A program made the translations under genes and the position numbers. A stretch of 9,819 bases of DNA. Origin: Candidatus Latescibacteria bacterium 4484_181 (GTDB lineage Bacteria; Latescibacterota; MVCY01). The stretch spans positions 1 through 9,819 of the forward strand of contig MVCY01000079.1 of assembly GCA_002049985.1 (NCBI GenBank), in the 5' to 3' direction. Shown piece by piece: positions 1 to 6,723 of this stretch; positions within the stretch are counted from its first letter, which is position 1; each line of letters opens with the position of its first letter. A model generated the notes under the pieces. The model saw nothing but the letters and a program-made list of their open reading frames with translations, was not told where the DNA came from and ran no database searches.

Positions 1-1006
1 CCGCCCGATCGATCGTCCCCCACCAATTGCCCGTAGCTACTACATCAGGCATATACCCTCCTCCCAAGTAAACATACCATCCCAGGCTTCCCACCACATT
101 ATTACCGGTGAAATTGGTCACCGTGGTGCTGGTGGCAAAATAGAATGCTGCACTGCTCTGTGCCTCAACGATATTGTGCTCTATTTCGATCTCTTTGGCC
201 TGGTTGGCTTTGACCCCTTGCTTGCCGTTCTTGATGACATTGTGCTCAATTAGTGCGCTTGCTCCATAGGAGATATCCACCGCTGTTGAATTTCCGGCAA
301 TCCAGTTGTTTAATATCTGAGGGGAAGAGGAGAGTTTGGCTGCGATCCCAGTCTCTTCGTTATTCAGTAGAAGGTTGCCAAAGATAATAGGGGCCGAATT
401 CGTCTCCATCGTCACTCCGCTACCACAGCAAGCGATTAGACACCCTTTGGCCAGCAGTCTCCCCCTAACCCGAAACCTCCAGTAGCCGTCAAATCTGACC
501 CACGCGCCAGGTTCTATGGTGAGACAGACTTCTGGGGCCACTTCTATATCCCCCCTCACAATGTAATGGTGATCTGCAAGCCAAGTGGTGTTTTCTGATA
601 TCCTACCCCTCACCTGCTGCTCTTTCCAGAGATGAACTGGGGGCAAAGAGCACGACGGTGAGACATCGAAAGTGTATCTCCAGCCGAAGCCCCGTTTAGA
701 AAGCACCAGGACATAATAGCCCTGGGGGACTTCCTTGAACTGGAAATATCCGTCGGGGCCCGTGGTTGCGGTTGCTACCTGAGCGGCCAGTCGGTGGTCG
801 AAATCCGTCTGCTGGGAGATTTCAACGCCCACTGTGGCTCGTTCGGGAGGCAGCTCTTCTGAATCAACAGAAACCGGCAAAAACAACATAGCCTCGACAC
901 CTGAACAGTTGCTTTCCTGCTCCAGAATTACCTGCCCTGTTATTTTACCTCCTGAATGGCCGCTCAGCTCAAAACAGCCGCCCAGCAGGGCGCATAAGAT
1001 TTGCAC
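1..1006 (-). CDS. Secreted/lipoprotein-like right-handed beta-helix protein with N-terminal carboxypeptidase-regulatory-like domain (partial, C-terminus off the left edge)
   Basis: The minus-strand reading frame stays open from a TAG at 1031-1033 to the window edge, about 335 codons from a GTG at 1004-1006. Visible parts: a short hydrophobic stretch ending in a lipobox-like L-L-G-G-C (residues 7-11); a beta-sandwich of the CarboxypepD_reg/Cna-B-like type (about 21-105) with 'KITGQVIL' and 'TTGPDGYFQFKEVPQGYYVL'; the usual lead-in to parallel beta-helices ('TTWLADHHYIVRGDIEV...LTIEPGAWVRF', about 140-172); then repeated Asn-rich turns ('FGNLLLNN', 'ILNNWIAGN', 'IEHNVIKNG', 'IEHNIVE', 'ATGNWWGT') as in NosD/pectate-lyase-like folds. 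This suggests an exported surface protein, perhaps binding polysaccharide; the substrate is unknown. The start is unsure. The signal peptide from GTG 1006 is too short, whereas a GTG at 1041 in another frame would give a normal lipoprotein signal if one G were added to the GGGG run at 1009-1012. Confidence 0.8.
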   Translation of the reverse strand, partial: MQILCALLGGCFELSGHSGGKITGQVILEQESNCSGVEAMLFLPVSVDSEELPPERATVGVEISQQTDFDHRLAAQVATATTGPDGYFQFKEVPQGYYVLVLSKRGFGWRYTFDVSPSCSLPPVHLWKEQQVRGRISENTTWLADHHYIVRGDIEVAPEVCLTIEPGAWVRFDGYWRFRVRGRLLAKGCLIACCGSGVTMETNSAPIIFGNLLLNNEETGIAAKLSSSPQILNNWIAGNSTAVDISYGASALIEHNVIKNGKQGVKANQAKEIEIEHNIVEAQSSAAFYFATSTTVTNFTGNNVVGSLGWYVYLGGGYMPDVVATGNWWGTIDRA

Positions 1007-1419
1007 TGCCCCAATACGTGTCTTACTGAGCTATCTGTCACTTCTTTTCACAAGAAAAAGGAACCGAAAGAAACGCGCCTTCCGTAAGCAAGAGGTAGGG
1101 CGGAATGGCTGACGCCGTAAGCTCTCCAGACAGCAGGATGGGGCTCTGCTTCTTGTGGCCGCTGACGGAAAACGCAATTTCCCCTGCCCCACCTCCAAGA
1201 TTAGTCTTATGGTACCATATTCTGCTGGCTTGAAGATACATTTTCCGGATTCTTGTGAAAATTCAGCAATATATCTAAGTCTATTGGCTACTCGAGGCAT
1301 CTGCCGCAGCTTGCCCTGAAGGAAAGATGCTGAACTGCCAGATTGGTTGGCAACTGAGCGCCAAATCTGCATCCCAAATCAATAGCGCCCATGACTAATG
1401 ACCCGATACCGGCCAGCGT
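1007..1419. other. Intergenic region between hprK and the beta-helix gene
   Basis: About 410 bp with no convincing gene. Minus-strand open frames of 113 codons (1031-1372) and 67 codons (1038-1241) run through it, but their translations have Arg/Ser/Phe-rich, non-protein-like composition and no clear ribosome binding site. On the minus strand the region should hold the 3' end of the hprK transcript and the promoter or 5' leader of the beta-helix gene. I found no -35/-10 pair good enough to call. It has paired G/C-rich words (see 1136-1196), three copies of CCGTAAG on the plus strand (1082-1088, 1115-1121, and 1429-1435 just inside hprK), and an A/G-rich plus-strand stretch (1049-1076) that looks like dispersed non-coding sequence. 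Confidence 0.6.
1136..1196 (-). other. Nested inverted repeats, possible structured leader RNA
   Basis: TGGGGC (1139-1144) is the exact complement of GCCCCA (1186-1191). The pairing can extend outward (GG 1136-1137 with CC 1192-1193) past a bulged base at 1138. Inside, GGAAA (1167-1171) pairs with TTTCC (1178-1182) around a 6-nt loop. The element lies about 130 bp upstream of the beta-helix gene, in the leader position. It matches no riboswitch consensus I know, and no T-run follows on either strand, so it is not a standard terminator. It could equally be chance in a G/C-rich stretch. Confidence 0.25.
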
Positions 1420-1431
1420 TCAGCTTGGCCG
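1410..1431 (-). other. Hairpin spanning the hprK stop codon
   Basis: On the minus strand CGGCC-(A)-AGC (1431-1423) pairs with GCT-GGCCG (1417-1410): eight base pairs with one bulged A and a 5-nt loop that contains part of the hprK TGA stop (1420-1422). This may help transcription end or stabilise the 3' end. No run of T follows, so it is not a canonical intrinsic terminator. Confidence 0.3.
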
Positions 1432-2382
1432 TAAGCCTTCCTCTTGTCTTTTCCTCTTTCTTATCAACTCCAACAGCTTTTTGTTAAACTCCTTAGCAGG
1501 ATGGTGACCACTGACTCGCAACAGGTAATTAAGGGCGATTATCTCGGCGATCACAGTGATATTCTTGCCTGGATATATGGGGATGGTAACCTTCGGAATT
1601 TCTACATCTAAGATCGAGACAACCTTCTCATCAATTCCTATTCTCTCGTAGTCCATATTTTCCTTCCAATCTGCCAACTCCACCTCCACCTGGATTCTCT
1701 TTTGGAGGCGGATAGCTCTGATCCCGAACACCTTCTCTACATCTACGATGCCCACACCTCGGATCTCGATGTGGTGGCGCAGGATATCATTGCCCGTGCC
1801 GACCAATATCCCTTGACTCCTGCGGGTGATGGTTACAATGTCATCGGCGACCAGGCGATGGCCCCGCTCCACCAGATCTAAGGCAAGCTCGCTCTTGCCT
1901 ATGGAGCTCCTGCCAGTGAACAGCAGACCAACTCCATAAACATCCACCAATGAACCGTGCATACTGATACGGGGGGCAAAGATATCATCCAAATAGAGGC
2001 TGAATAGATGAGTGAACTTAGTGGTGGCAAATTTCGTTTTGAACAGAGGGATAGCCTTCTGGTTGGCGAGGTCTGCCAAAACCTCTGGGATGCGGTTGTT
2101 TCCGGTGACGACAATACATGGCAGGTCGAACTGGAAGATTACCTCTAGGGCCTCCCGCTTCTTTTTCTCTGGCAGCTCAGCCAAGTAAATCATCTCAGTG
2201 TTGCCCAGCACCTGAACCCGGTCAAAAGTGTAGAGTTCTACAAACCCTGCCAGAGCAAGACCTGGCCGGTGGATTTCACAGCTGGTGAGCTTCCGATCCA
2301 TCCCTTCCTGTCCAGCCACCAGCTTTAAAGCAAGCCTCCGCCGATTCTGTTTGAAAAAGCTCTCTACAGTGATCTCTGCCAT
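1420..2382 (-). CDS. hprK: HPr kinase/phosphorylase
   Basis: 320 residues, close to the usual 310-330. HPrK/P phosphorylates HPr (or an NPr-like protein) on serine using ATP or pyrophosphate and reverses the reaction with phosphate. It is cytoplasmic and hexameric in characterised members. The N-terminal domain (1-130) is followed by the catalytic domain: 'ISMHGSLVDVYGVGLLFTG' with His142, the P-loop G-R-S-S-I-G-K-S (157-164), 'GHRLVADD' with Asp180/181, 'IEIRGVGIVDV' (about 205-215, the family's second signature), and 'YPGKNITVIAE' (270-280), which carries the conserved P-G-[RK]-N. The third P-loop spacer position, usually Gly, is Ser160. The ATG sits 7 nt after a G-rich GGGGGG ribosome-binding sequence that begins at the rpe stop, so it is probably co-transcribed with rpe, 13 bp upstream. 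No ptsH or EI gene is in view, so its partner is unknown. Confidence 0.95.
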   Translation of the reverse strand: MAEITVESFFKQNRRRLALKLVAGQEGMDRKLTSCEIHRPGLALAGFVELYTFDRVQVLGNTEMIYLAELPEKKKREALEVIFQFDLPCIVVTGNNRIPEVLADLANQKAIPLFKTKFATTKFTHLFSLYLDDIFAPRISMHGSLVDVYGVGLLFTGRSSIGKSELALDLVERGHRLVADDIVTITRRSQGILVGTGNDILRHHIEIRGVGIVDVEKVFGIRAIRLQKRIQVEVELADWKENMDYERIGIDEKVVSILDVEIPKVTIPIYPGKNITVIAEIIALNYLLRVSGHHPAKEFNKKLLELIRKRKRQEEGLRPS

Positions 2383-2389
2383 TAAAGGT

Positions 2390-2395
2390 CCCCCC
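2390..2395 (-). promoter_or_regulatory. Ribosome binding site of hprK
   Basis: GGGGGG directly follows the TAA of rpe and lies 7 nt before the hprK ATG. An all-G Shine-Dalgarno sequence is unusual but correctly placed. Confidence 0.5.
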
Positions 2396-3055
2396 TTACG
2401 AATTCCTTAACGCCCGGATATTCTCAGCCACATCGCCGGAGCCGAAGATGGCTGAGCCGGCAACCAGAATATCCACTCCCGCCTGCTTGACTCTGGGCGC
2501 GGTTTGGGGCCATATCCCCCCATCAACCTCAATCTCCGTCTTCAAGCCCGCCCGGTCAATCCATCGCCGCAGTTCCCTGATCTTCCTTAAGCAAGAAGGC
2601 ATAAAGGCTTGTCCCCCAAACCCGGGATTGACCGACATCACCAGCACAAGGTCTAACTGTTCAAGCACAGGCTTTATTACATCAATTGGTGTGTCAGGGT
2701 TGAGAGCTACGCCCACGCAAACCCGCTGCGTGCGAATCTGACGTATTACCCCAGGTAGATCGTGGCAGGCCTCTGCATGGACGGTAATCGAGTCAGCACC
2801 GCTGTCAGCGAACTGCCCCACATACCGGAATGGCTGTTGGATCATCAAGTGTACATCCAGTTTCAGATGTGTCAATCTCCTGACAGTTTTCACCACCATG
2901 GGACCGAAGGTTATGTTGGGAACAAAATGGCCGTCCATCACATCCAGGTGTAGAAGATCTGCTCCACCCGCCTCTGCCTTCCACACTTCGGTGCGCAAAC
3001 ATGTGAAATCAGCCGCCAAAAGAGATGGTGCTATTTTTACTCTTCTGTCTCTCAA
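2396..3055 (-). CDS. rpe: Ribulose-phosphate 3-epimerase
   Basis: 219 residues, normal length. It interconverts D-ribulose 5-phosphate and D-xylulose 5-phosphate in the pentose phosphate pathway, as a cytoplasmic metal-dependent TIM barrel. Visible hallmarks: 'IAPSLLAADF' (8-17, Ser11); 'LHLDVMDGHFVPNITFGP' with His36 and Asp38; 'LDVHLMI' with His69; 'VLVMSVNPGFGGQAF' (the phosphate-loop region, 137-151); 'EIEVDGGI' with Asp178; and 'LVAGSAIF' (197-204). His36, Asp38, His69 and Asp178 correspond to the family's metal ligands and acid/base residues. The start is TTG at 3055. It overlaps the stop of the PASTA gene (TTGA, 4 nt), and an in-frame TGA just upstream excludes an earlier start. No strong Shine-Dalgarno is seen, so translation may be coupled to the gene before it. 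Confidence 0.96.
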   Translation of the reverse strand: MRDRRVKIAPSLLAADFTCLRTEVWKAEAGGADLLHLDVMDGHFVPNITFGPMVVKTVRRLTHLKLDVHLMIQQPFRYVGQFADSGADSITVHAEACHDLPGVIRQIRTQRVCVGVALNPDTPIDVIKPVLEQLDLVLVMSVNPGFGGQAFMPSCLRKIRELRRWIDRAGLKTEIEVDGGIWPQTAPRVKQAGVDILVAGSAIFGSGDVAENIRALRNS

Positions 3056-3780
3056 AGTTCACTCACCACTAGATCTATCCTTTCTCCCCTTTGCACCGGC
3101 TCGCCTGGCTTGACCGATTGCTCCAAAACAGTGTCAGGGAGGTATTCAGTATCGGGACGATAGCTTATTTCCCCTGGCTTTAGGTTCATTTCCTCCAGAA
3201 TAACCAGGGCTTCTTCAAGGCCCTTGCCCACCAGGTTGGGCATCACTATCTCCTGTTTTTCCGGACCAGTGCCCACCACCAAGTTCACCAGCACATCTGA
3301 TCCCACAGTGGTGTCTGGGGGAGGCACTTGACAGATAACTGTTCCTTTTTGGGACTGATCAGAGGGTTGCTTCCTGATCTCTCCCACCTTAAGCCCTTTT
3401 TGTTCCAAGAGCAGCTTCGCCTCTCGCTCCGAAAGTCCGCACACATCGGGCACTTCATAGAGTTTCCCCCCCTTGCTCACCACAACATAGATGTGCCTTC
3501 CTCTCTTCACCCGGGAGAAGGGTTCGGGCCTCTGGGAGATGACCTGCCCTGCGGGAAGCTCTTCTGTCCTTTCCCACCTCTCCAGGCTCAAGATAAGACC
3601 TTTAGTCTGAAGGATAGCGGTCGCTTCCTCCAGACTCTTCTCAGTTATGTCAGGCACTTCCACCTCCTGCCCATATCTTACCACTCTGGGCATAATCACC
3701 CGGTCAAGAAGCGCTAAGCCCACAACCAAACATACAATCCCTGCCAGTAGAAACAGAAGGAGCTGCTTAATCATACTCAC
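3052..3780 (-). CDS. Membrane-anchored protein with three PASTA domains and no kinase domain
   Basis: 242 residues: a short N-terminus, one membrane helix (about 6-27), then three PASTA repeats: about 38-104 ('EVPDITEKSLEEATAIL'), 105-172 ('EVPDVCGLSEREAKLLL') and 176-242 ('VMPNLVGKGLEEALVIL'). Each has the PASTA pattern of V-P-(D/N)-hydrophobic-x-G/E, then 'Q.P.P...V..G..I.VVVS'. PASTA domains in PrkC/PknB kinases and some penicillin-binding proteins bind muropeptides or beta-lactams, so an extracytoplasmic wall-binding role is inferred. There is no Ser/Thr kinase or transpeptidase domain. The start is either GTG 3780 (4 nt after AGGAGG) or ATG 3774 (10 nt after it). The gene overlaps the last rsmB codons by 14 nt and rpe by 4 nt. 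In Firmicutes the PASTA kinase gene prkC sits between rsmB and rpe, so this may be a reduced counterpart. Confidence 0.9.
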   Translation of the reverse strand: MSMIKQLLLFLLAGIVCLVVGLALLDRVIMPRVVRYGQEVEVPDITEKSLEEATAILQTKGLILSLERWERTEELPAGQVISQRPEPFSRVKRGRHIYVVVSKGGKLYEVPDVCGLSEREAKLLLEQKGLKVGEIRKQPSDQSQKGTVICQVPPPDTTVGSDVLVNLVVGTGPEKQEIVMPNLVGKGLEEALVILEEMNLKPGEISYRPDTEYLPDTVLEQSVKPGEPVQRGERIDLVVSEL

Positions 3781-4936
3781 CTCTCCTCCTTATTCTGGCC
3801 GCGAAAGAGCCGTCGCAACCGTCCCTTGGAGGAAAGATCTTAACATATTGCTCAGCAATAGACGGAAGAACCTTTTCGGCTTTCTCCAGCGTGAACCCAG
3901 GATTTTCTTTAAGAAATCTTTCTACCACCATCTCGTTCTCCTCGGGTTCAATACTGCAGGTACTGTAGACCAATACACCGCATCAGCTCTGCGGCAAAAT
4001 GTGCCCGATCCTGAACAAGGAGCATCTACCAAGACTCGGTCAAAGGGCTCGGAGGTGAAATTCAAGGCATCTTCTGCCTTAGTTTGAATAATTTGCACGC
4101 CCAACCTTTTCATGTTCTCCTGAAGGGTTCTGAGACGCCGTTTCTGTTTGTCGAGAGCGAGGATTAGTCCTTGATTTCTCATTATCTCGCAACAGAGCCG
4201 CCACCCCGGCTCCAGGGTCCTGTACCTGAAAATGGCCTTCCAGAAAACACCGAGTTTTGAATAGACCCTCGGCTGACTCCAGTTCCAGGAAGTCGACAAG
4301 AAGCTGGTTGGGCCGTGCTTCAATGCCCTCTGCCTCTAACTGTCCGATAAGTCTCTCTGGAGTGGTCTTAAGCGAGTTGGTGCGAATAAAGACCTTGGGG
4401 TTGGCATTGTTAAATTCGCACAGTTTGACCGTTTCCGCCACTCCATACCGCTCAATCCACCGTCTCACTGTCCATAGAGGATGAGAGTAATATACTGAAA
4501 GATAAATTGCTGGATCTCTCTTCACATTCGGATACTTAACATTATCCCCTTCTCTGGCGACCCTCCGCAACACCCCGTTTACCAACCTCTTAGTACCCTC
4601 ATGTCCGTATTTCTCGGCAAGCTTGACCGCCTCGTCTACCGCTGCCCAGGGGGGGATTCTGTCCAGGAAGACAATCTGATAAATTCCCAGGCGCAATATA
4701 TTTCTTATCCAAGGGTTAAGCCTATCTGGCCCTTTAACCAGATAGACTTTCAAAATCCAGTCCAGCCGTCTGCGCCACTTGGTCACCCCCAGAACCAACT
4801 CCCTCACCAAGGCCTTATCTGTATCAGATAGTCTGCTTTGAGGCAAGAGGCTCTCCAACATCTTATCTGCATACGCCCCCTGTTCAACCCGCTTAAGTAT
4901 CTTCAGGGCAAACTCCCGCGCAGCAAGCTCATCCAT
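3767..4936 (-). pseudogene. rsmB: 16S rRNA m5C967 methyltransferase RsmB (Sun/Fmu), disrupted by two internal deletions
   Basis: Three pieces in two frames together make an RsmB-like protein. Piece 1 (4936 to about 4190) has the NusB-like RNA-binding domain (1-130), the linker, and the start of the catalytic domain up to 'GHFQVQDPGAGVAALL' (about 234-249); its frame then runs on without homology to a stop at 4079. Piece 2 (about 4188-3982, other frame) resumes at 'EIMRNQGLILALDKQKRRL' and continues to 'FDRVLVDAPCSGSGTFCRRAD'. Piece 3 (about 3982-3767, first frame) resumes at 'GVLVYSTCSIEPEENE' and ends 'CDGSFAARIRRRGEYD'. Compared from memory with E. coli RsmB, about 23 residues are missing at the first join, including the SAM-binding D-L-C-A-A-P-G-G-K motif, and about 29 at the second. 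Both cysteines (PCSG and TCS) remain. No active enzyme can be made from this sequence. The ATG overlaps the PBP2 stop (TAATG). Alternatively this is an assembly or amplification error. Confidence 0.85.
3785..3790 (-). promoter_or_regulatory. Ribosome binding site of the PASTA gene
   Basis: A perfect AGGAGG inside the end of the rsmB reading frame. Spacing is 4 nt to GTG 3780 and 10 nt to ATG 3774, so it supports either start and cannot separate them. Confidence 0.7.
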
Positions 4937-6723
4937 TAGTTTGTACCACTCTTCACAAATCTATTATTGAATAGATAGGCGGCAAGCACTTTCTGAACAA
5001 TGGGGGCGGCGGCAGTGGCACCATGTCCCCCTGCTTCTACCACTGCGGCCACTGCTATGCTCGGTTGTTCAAAGGGAGCATAAGCAACAAACCAGGCGTG
5101 GTCCTCTCCATGGGGATTCTGTGCAGTCCCGGTCTTGCCTGCTATATGAAAACCCCTCACCCTGGCTAAATACCCCGTACCTTTCTCACCTTCCACTGCC
5201 TCCAAGAGAGCTCGCCTGACAAGTGAGAGGGTAGAATCAGAGACCTTTATATCCCTAATATCAGGTTGCGGAGAGAAAATCACATCTCCATCTGCAGTGA
5301 CGACCTTCTTCAAAAGATGGGGACGGGCCAACTTCCCGGTAGCTATTGCTCCGATATAACAGGCCATCTGCAGCGGGGTGACCAGAATTTCTCCTTGCCC
5401 AATGGACAAGTTCAGCAGCAACCCCTGAGTCCATTTCCCTTTCCCGTATTCCCGGTCATAGTAATCGGCGGAGGGGATCAGTCCCCTTGCCTCTCCAGGT
5501 AGATCAATGCCGGTTTTCTTGCCCAATCCCAGAGTTCGTGCATATTGGCTCCAGTTTTCTAACCCCACTTTCAGCCCCAGTTGATAGAAATAGACATCGC
5601 AAGACTGCGCAATTCCCTGGATTAGTCCCAAAGAGCCATGGCCCTCTTCCTTCCAGCAACCATAGTAGCGATTCCCAAATCTAAATGCTCCAGTGCAGGG
5701 AGCAAAGTGTGTCTGCTCGTCCACAAGCTTCAACTCCAATCCCGCTATTGCAGCTACCATTTTCACCGTAGAACCAGGAGGATATCCACTCTGAATTGCC
5801 CGATTAAATAGTGGATGTTGGGGGCTGACGTTGAGACTGTCCCACACAGCAGGATCAAGGATCCCGGAGAAGAGACCGGGATCATAATCCGGTTTGCTCA
5901 CCATCGCCAACACCTCTCCGGTTTGGGGATCAATGGCTACCAGGGCACCCTGGTTCGCTCCAAAGGCCTCTGTAGCCACTCCCTGCAGTCGGTTATCGAT
6001 AGTCAGATACAAACTATGTCCTACTTGAGGGTGTCGCATGCGTCTGGCGAACAGCTCTCTTATCTCCCTACCTAAGGCGTCAACTTCCAGATACTTCACC
6101 CCATTTCTGCCGTGGAGAAACTCTTCATACTGTCTCTCCACCCCTGCCTTACCAACCGTCTCTCCGGGGAGGTAACCTTTTGCCCGAAGTCGGACAAATT
6201 CTCTCTCCGAAAGTTCTCCCACATATCCTAAAATATGGGCCGCCAAGTTCCCTTGAGGATAATGCCTCCTGGGCTCCACCTGACAGATCACCCCTGGCAG
6301 CTCATATCTGTTCTCCTCAACAACGGCCACCGCTTTTATTCCCGCATCCCGTTTCAAACGGATCTGCTCATAAGGACGTTTCCTATAAGCTTCAAGCTTC
6401 TCCCTAACCTTTTGTTTGTCCAGGTCTAAAGCCAAACTGATATCCTCGGCTGTCTTCTCTAAGTTTCTCAATTGAAAGGGAATAATAGCAATAGTGTAGG
6501 AGGGCCGGTTATCAACAAGGATCTGACCATTCCTATCATAGATAAGTCCACGTGGCGCAGGTACAGAGACCACCCTAATCCTATTCTTTTCAGAAAGGCC
6601 AAAGTAGTATGCGCCACGGATAACCTGCAACTGAAACAGTCGAATACAGAGAATCCCAAAAAGAAAAACAACTATCCCGAACAGATAGCGTCTCTTCACA
6701 CTCCCTTCCTGCATCAAGGTCAC
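4936..6723 (-). CDS. mrdA: Penicillin-binding protein 2, peptidoglycan D,D-transpeptidase of the elongation machinery
   Basis: About 595 residues, typical of class B PBP2. It crosslinks peptidoglycan at the outer face of the inner membrane, working with RodA and the Mre proteins. An N-terminal membrane helix (about 12-33) is followed by the pedestal/dimerisation domain ('PAPRGLIYDRNGQILVDN', 55-72; 'GKAGVERQYEEFLHG', 191-205) and the transpeptidase domain from about 240. All three catalytic motifs are present: S-T-V-K with nucleophile Ser318, S-C-D (374-376), and K-T-G-T-A (530-534). Cys343, Cys356, His362 and Cys375 line up with the zinc site described in some PBP2 proteins. The start is uncertain: GTG 6723 overlaps the mreD stop (GTGA), and ATG 6714 and GTG 6699 are possible. 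RodA is not in view. The gene is followed directly by rsmB (1-nt overlap). Confidence 0.95.
   Translation of the reverse strand: MTLMQEGSVKRRYLFGIVVFLFGILCIRLFQLQVIRGAYYFGLSEKNRIRVVSVPAPRGLIYDRNGQILVDNRPSYTIAIIPFQLRNLEKTAEDISLALDLDKQKVREKLEAYRKRPYEQIRLKRDAGIKAVAVVEENRYELPGVICQVEPRRHYPQGNLAAHILGYVGELSEREFVRLRAKGYLPGETVGKAGVERQYEEFLHGRNGVKYLEVDALGREIRELFARRMRHPQVGHSLYLTIDNRLQGVATEAFGANQGALVAIDPQTGEVLAMVSKPDYDPGLFSGILDPAVWDSLNVSPQHPLFNRAIQSGYPPGSTVKMVAAIAGLELKLVDEQTHFAPCTGAFRFGNRYYGCWKEEGHGSLGLIQGIAQSCDVYFYQLGLKVGLENWSQYARTLGLGKKTGIDLPGEARGLIPSADYYDREYGKGKWTQGLLLNLSIGQGEILVTPLQMACYIGAIATGKLARPHLLKKVVTADGDVIFSPQPDIRDIKVSDSTLSLVRRALLEAVEGEKGTGYLARVRGFHIAGKTGTAQNPHGEDHAWFVAYAPFEQPSIAVAAVVEAGGHGATAAAPIVQKVLAAYLFNNRFVKSGTN

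Noticed and set aside
834..1112. Plus-strand open frame of 92 codons
   Set aside because: It overlaps the well-supported beta-helix frame on the other strand and has low-complexity, non-protein-like content.
1031..1372. Minus-strand open frame of 113 codons upstream of, and in frame with, the beta-helix gene
   Set aside because: No recognisable motif, skewed Arg/Ser/Phe content, no ribosome binding site, and it ends at a TAG before the signal-like region. Treated as non-coding.
1007..1419. CRISPR array, tRNA or known riboswitch in the intergenic region
   Set aside because: No regularly spaced repeats, no cloverleaf or T-loop sequence, and no match to TPP, SAM, cobalamin or c-di-GMP consensus cores.
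3647..4087. Plus-strand open frame of 146 codons
   Set aside because: It is antisense to the PASTA and rsmB genes, whose minus-strand translations have clear homology; the plus-strand translation has none.
3922..4323. The middle rsmB frame as a separate gene
   Set aside because: Its first part is antisense-like noise; only the part below about 4190 is homologous to RsmB, and it has no start or ribosome binding site of its own.
3767..4936. Programmed ribosomal frameshifting as an explanation of rsmB
   Set aside because: Frameshifting would join frames but could not supply the missing SAM-binding block or the segment before the TCS motif. Sequence is absent, not just out of frame.
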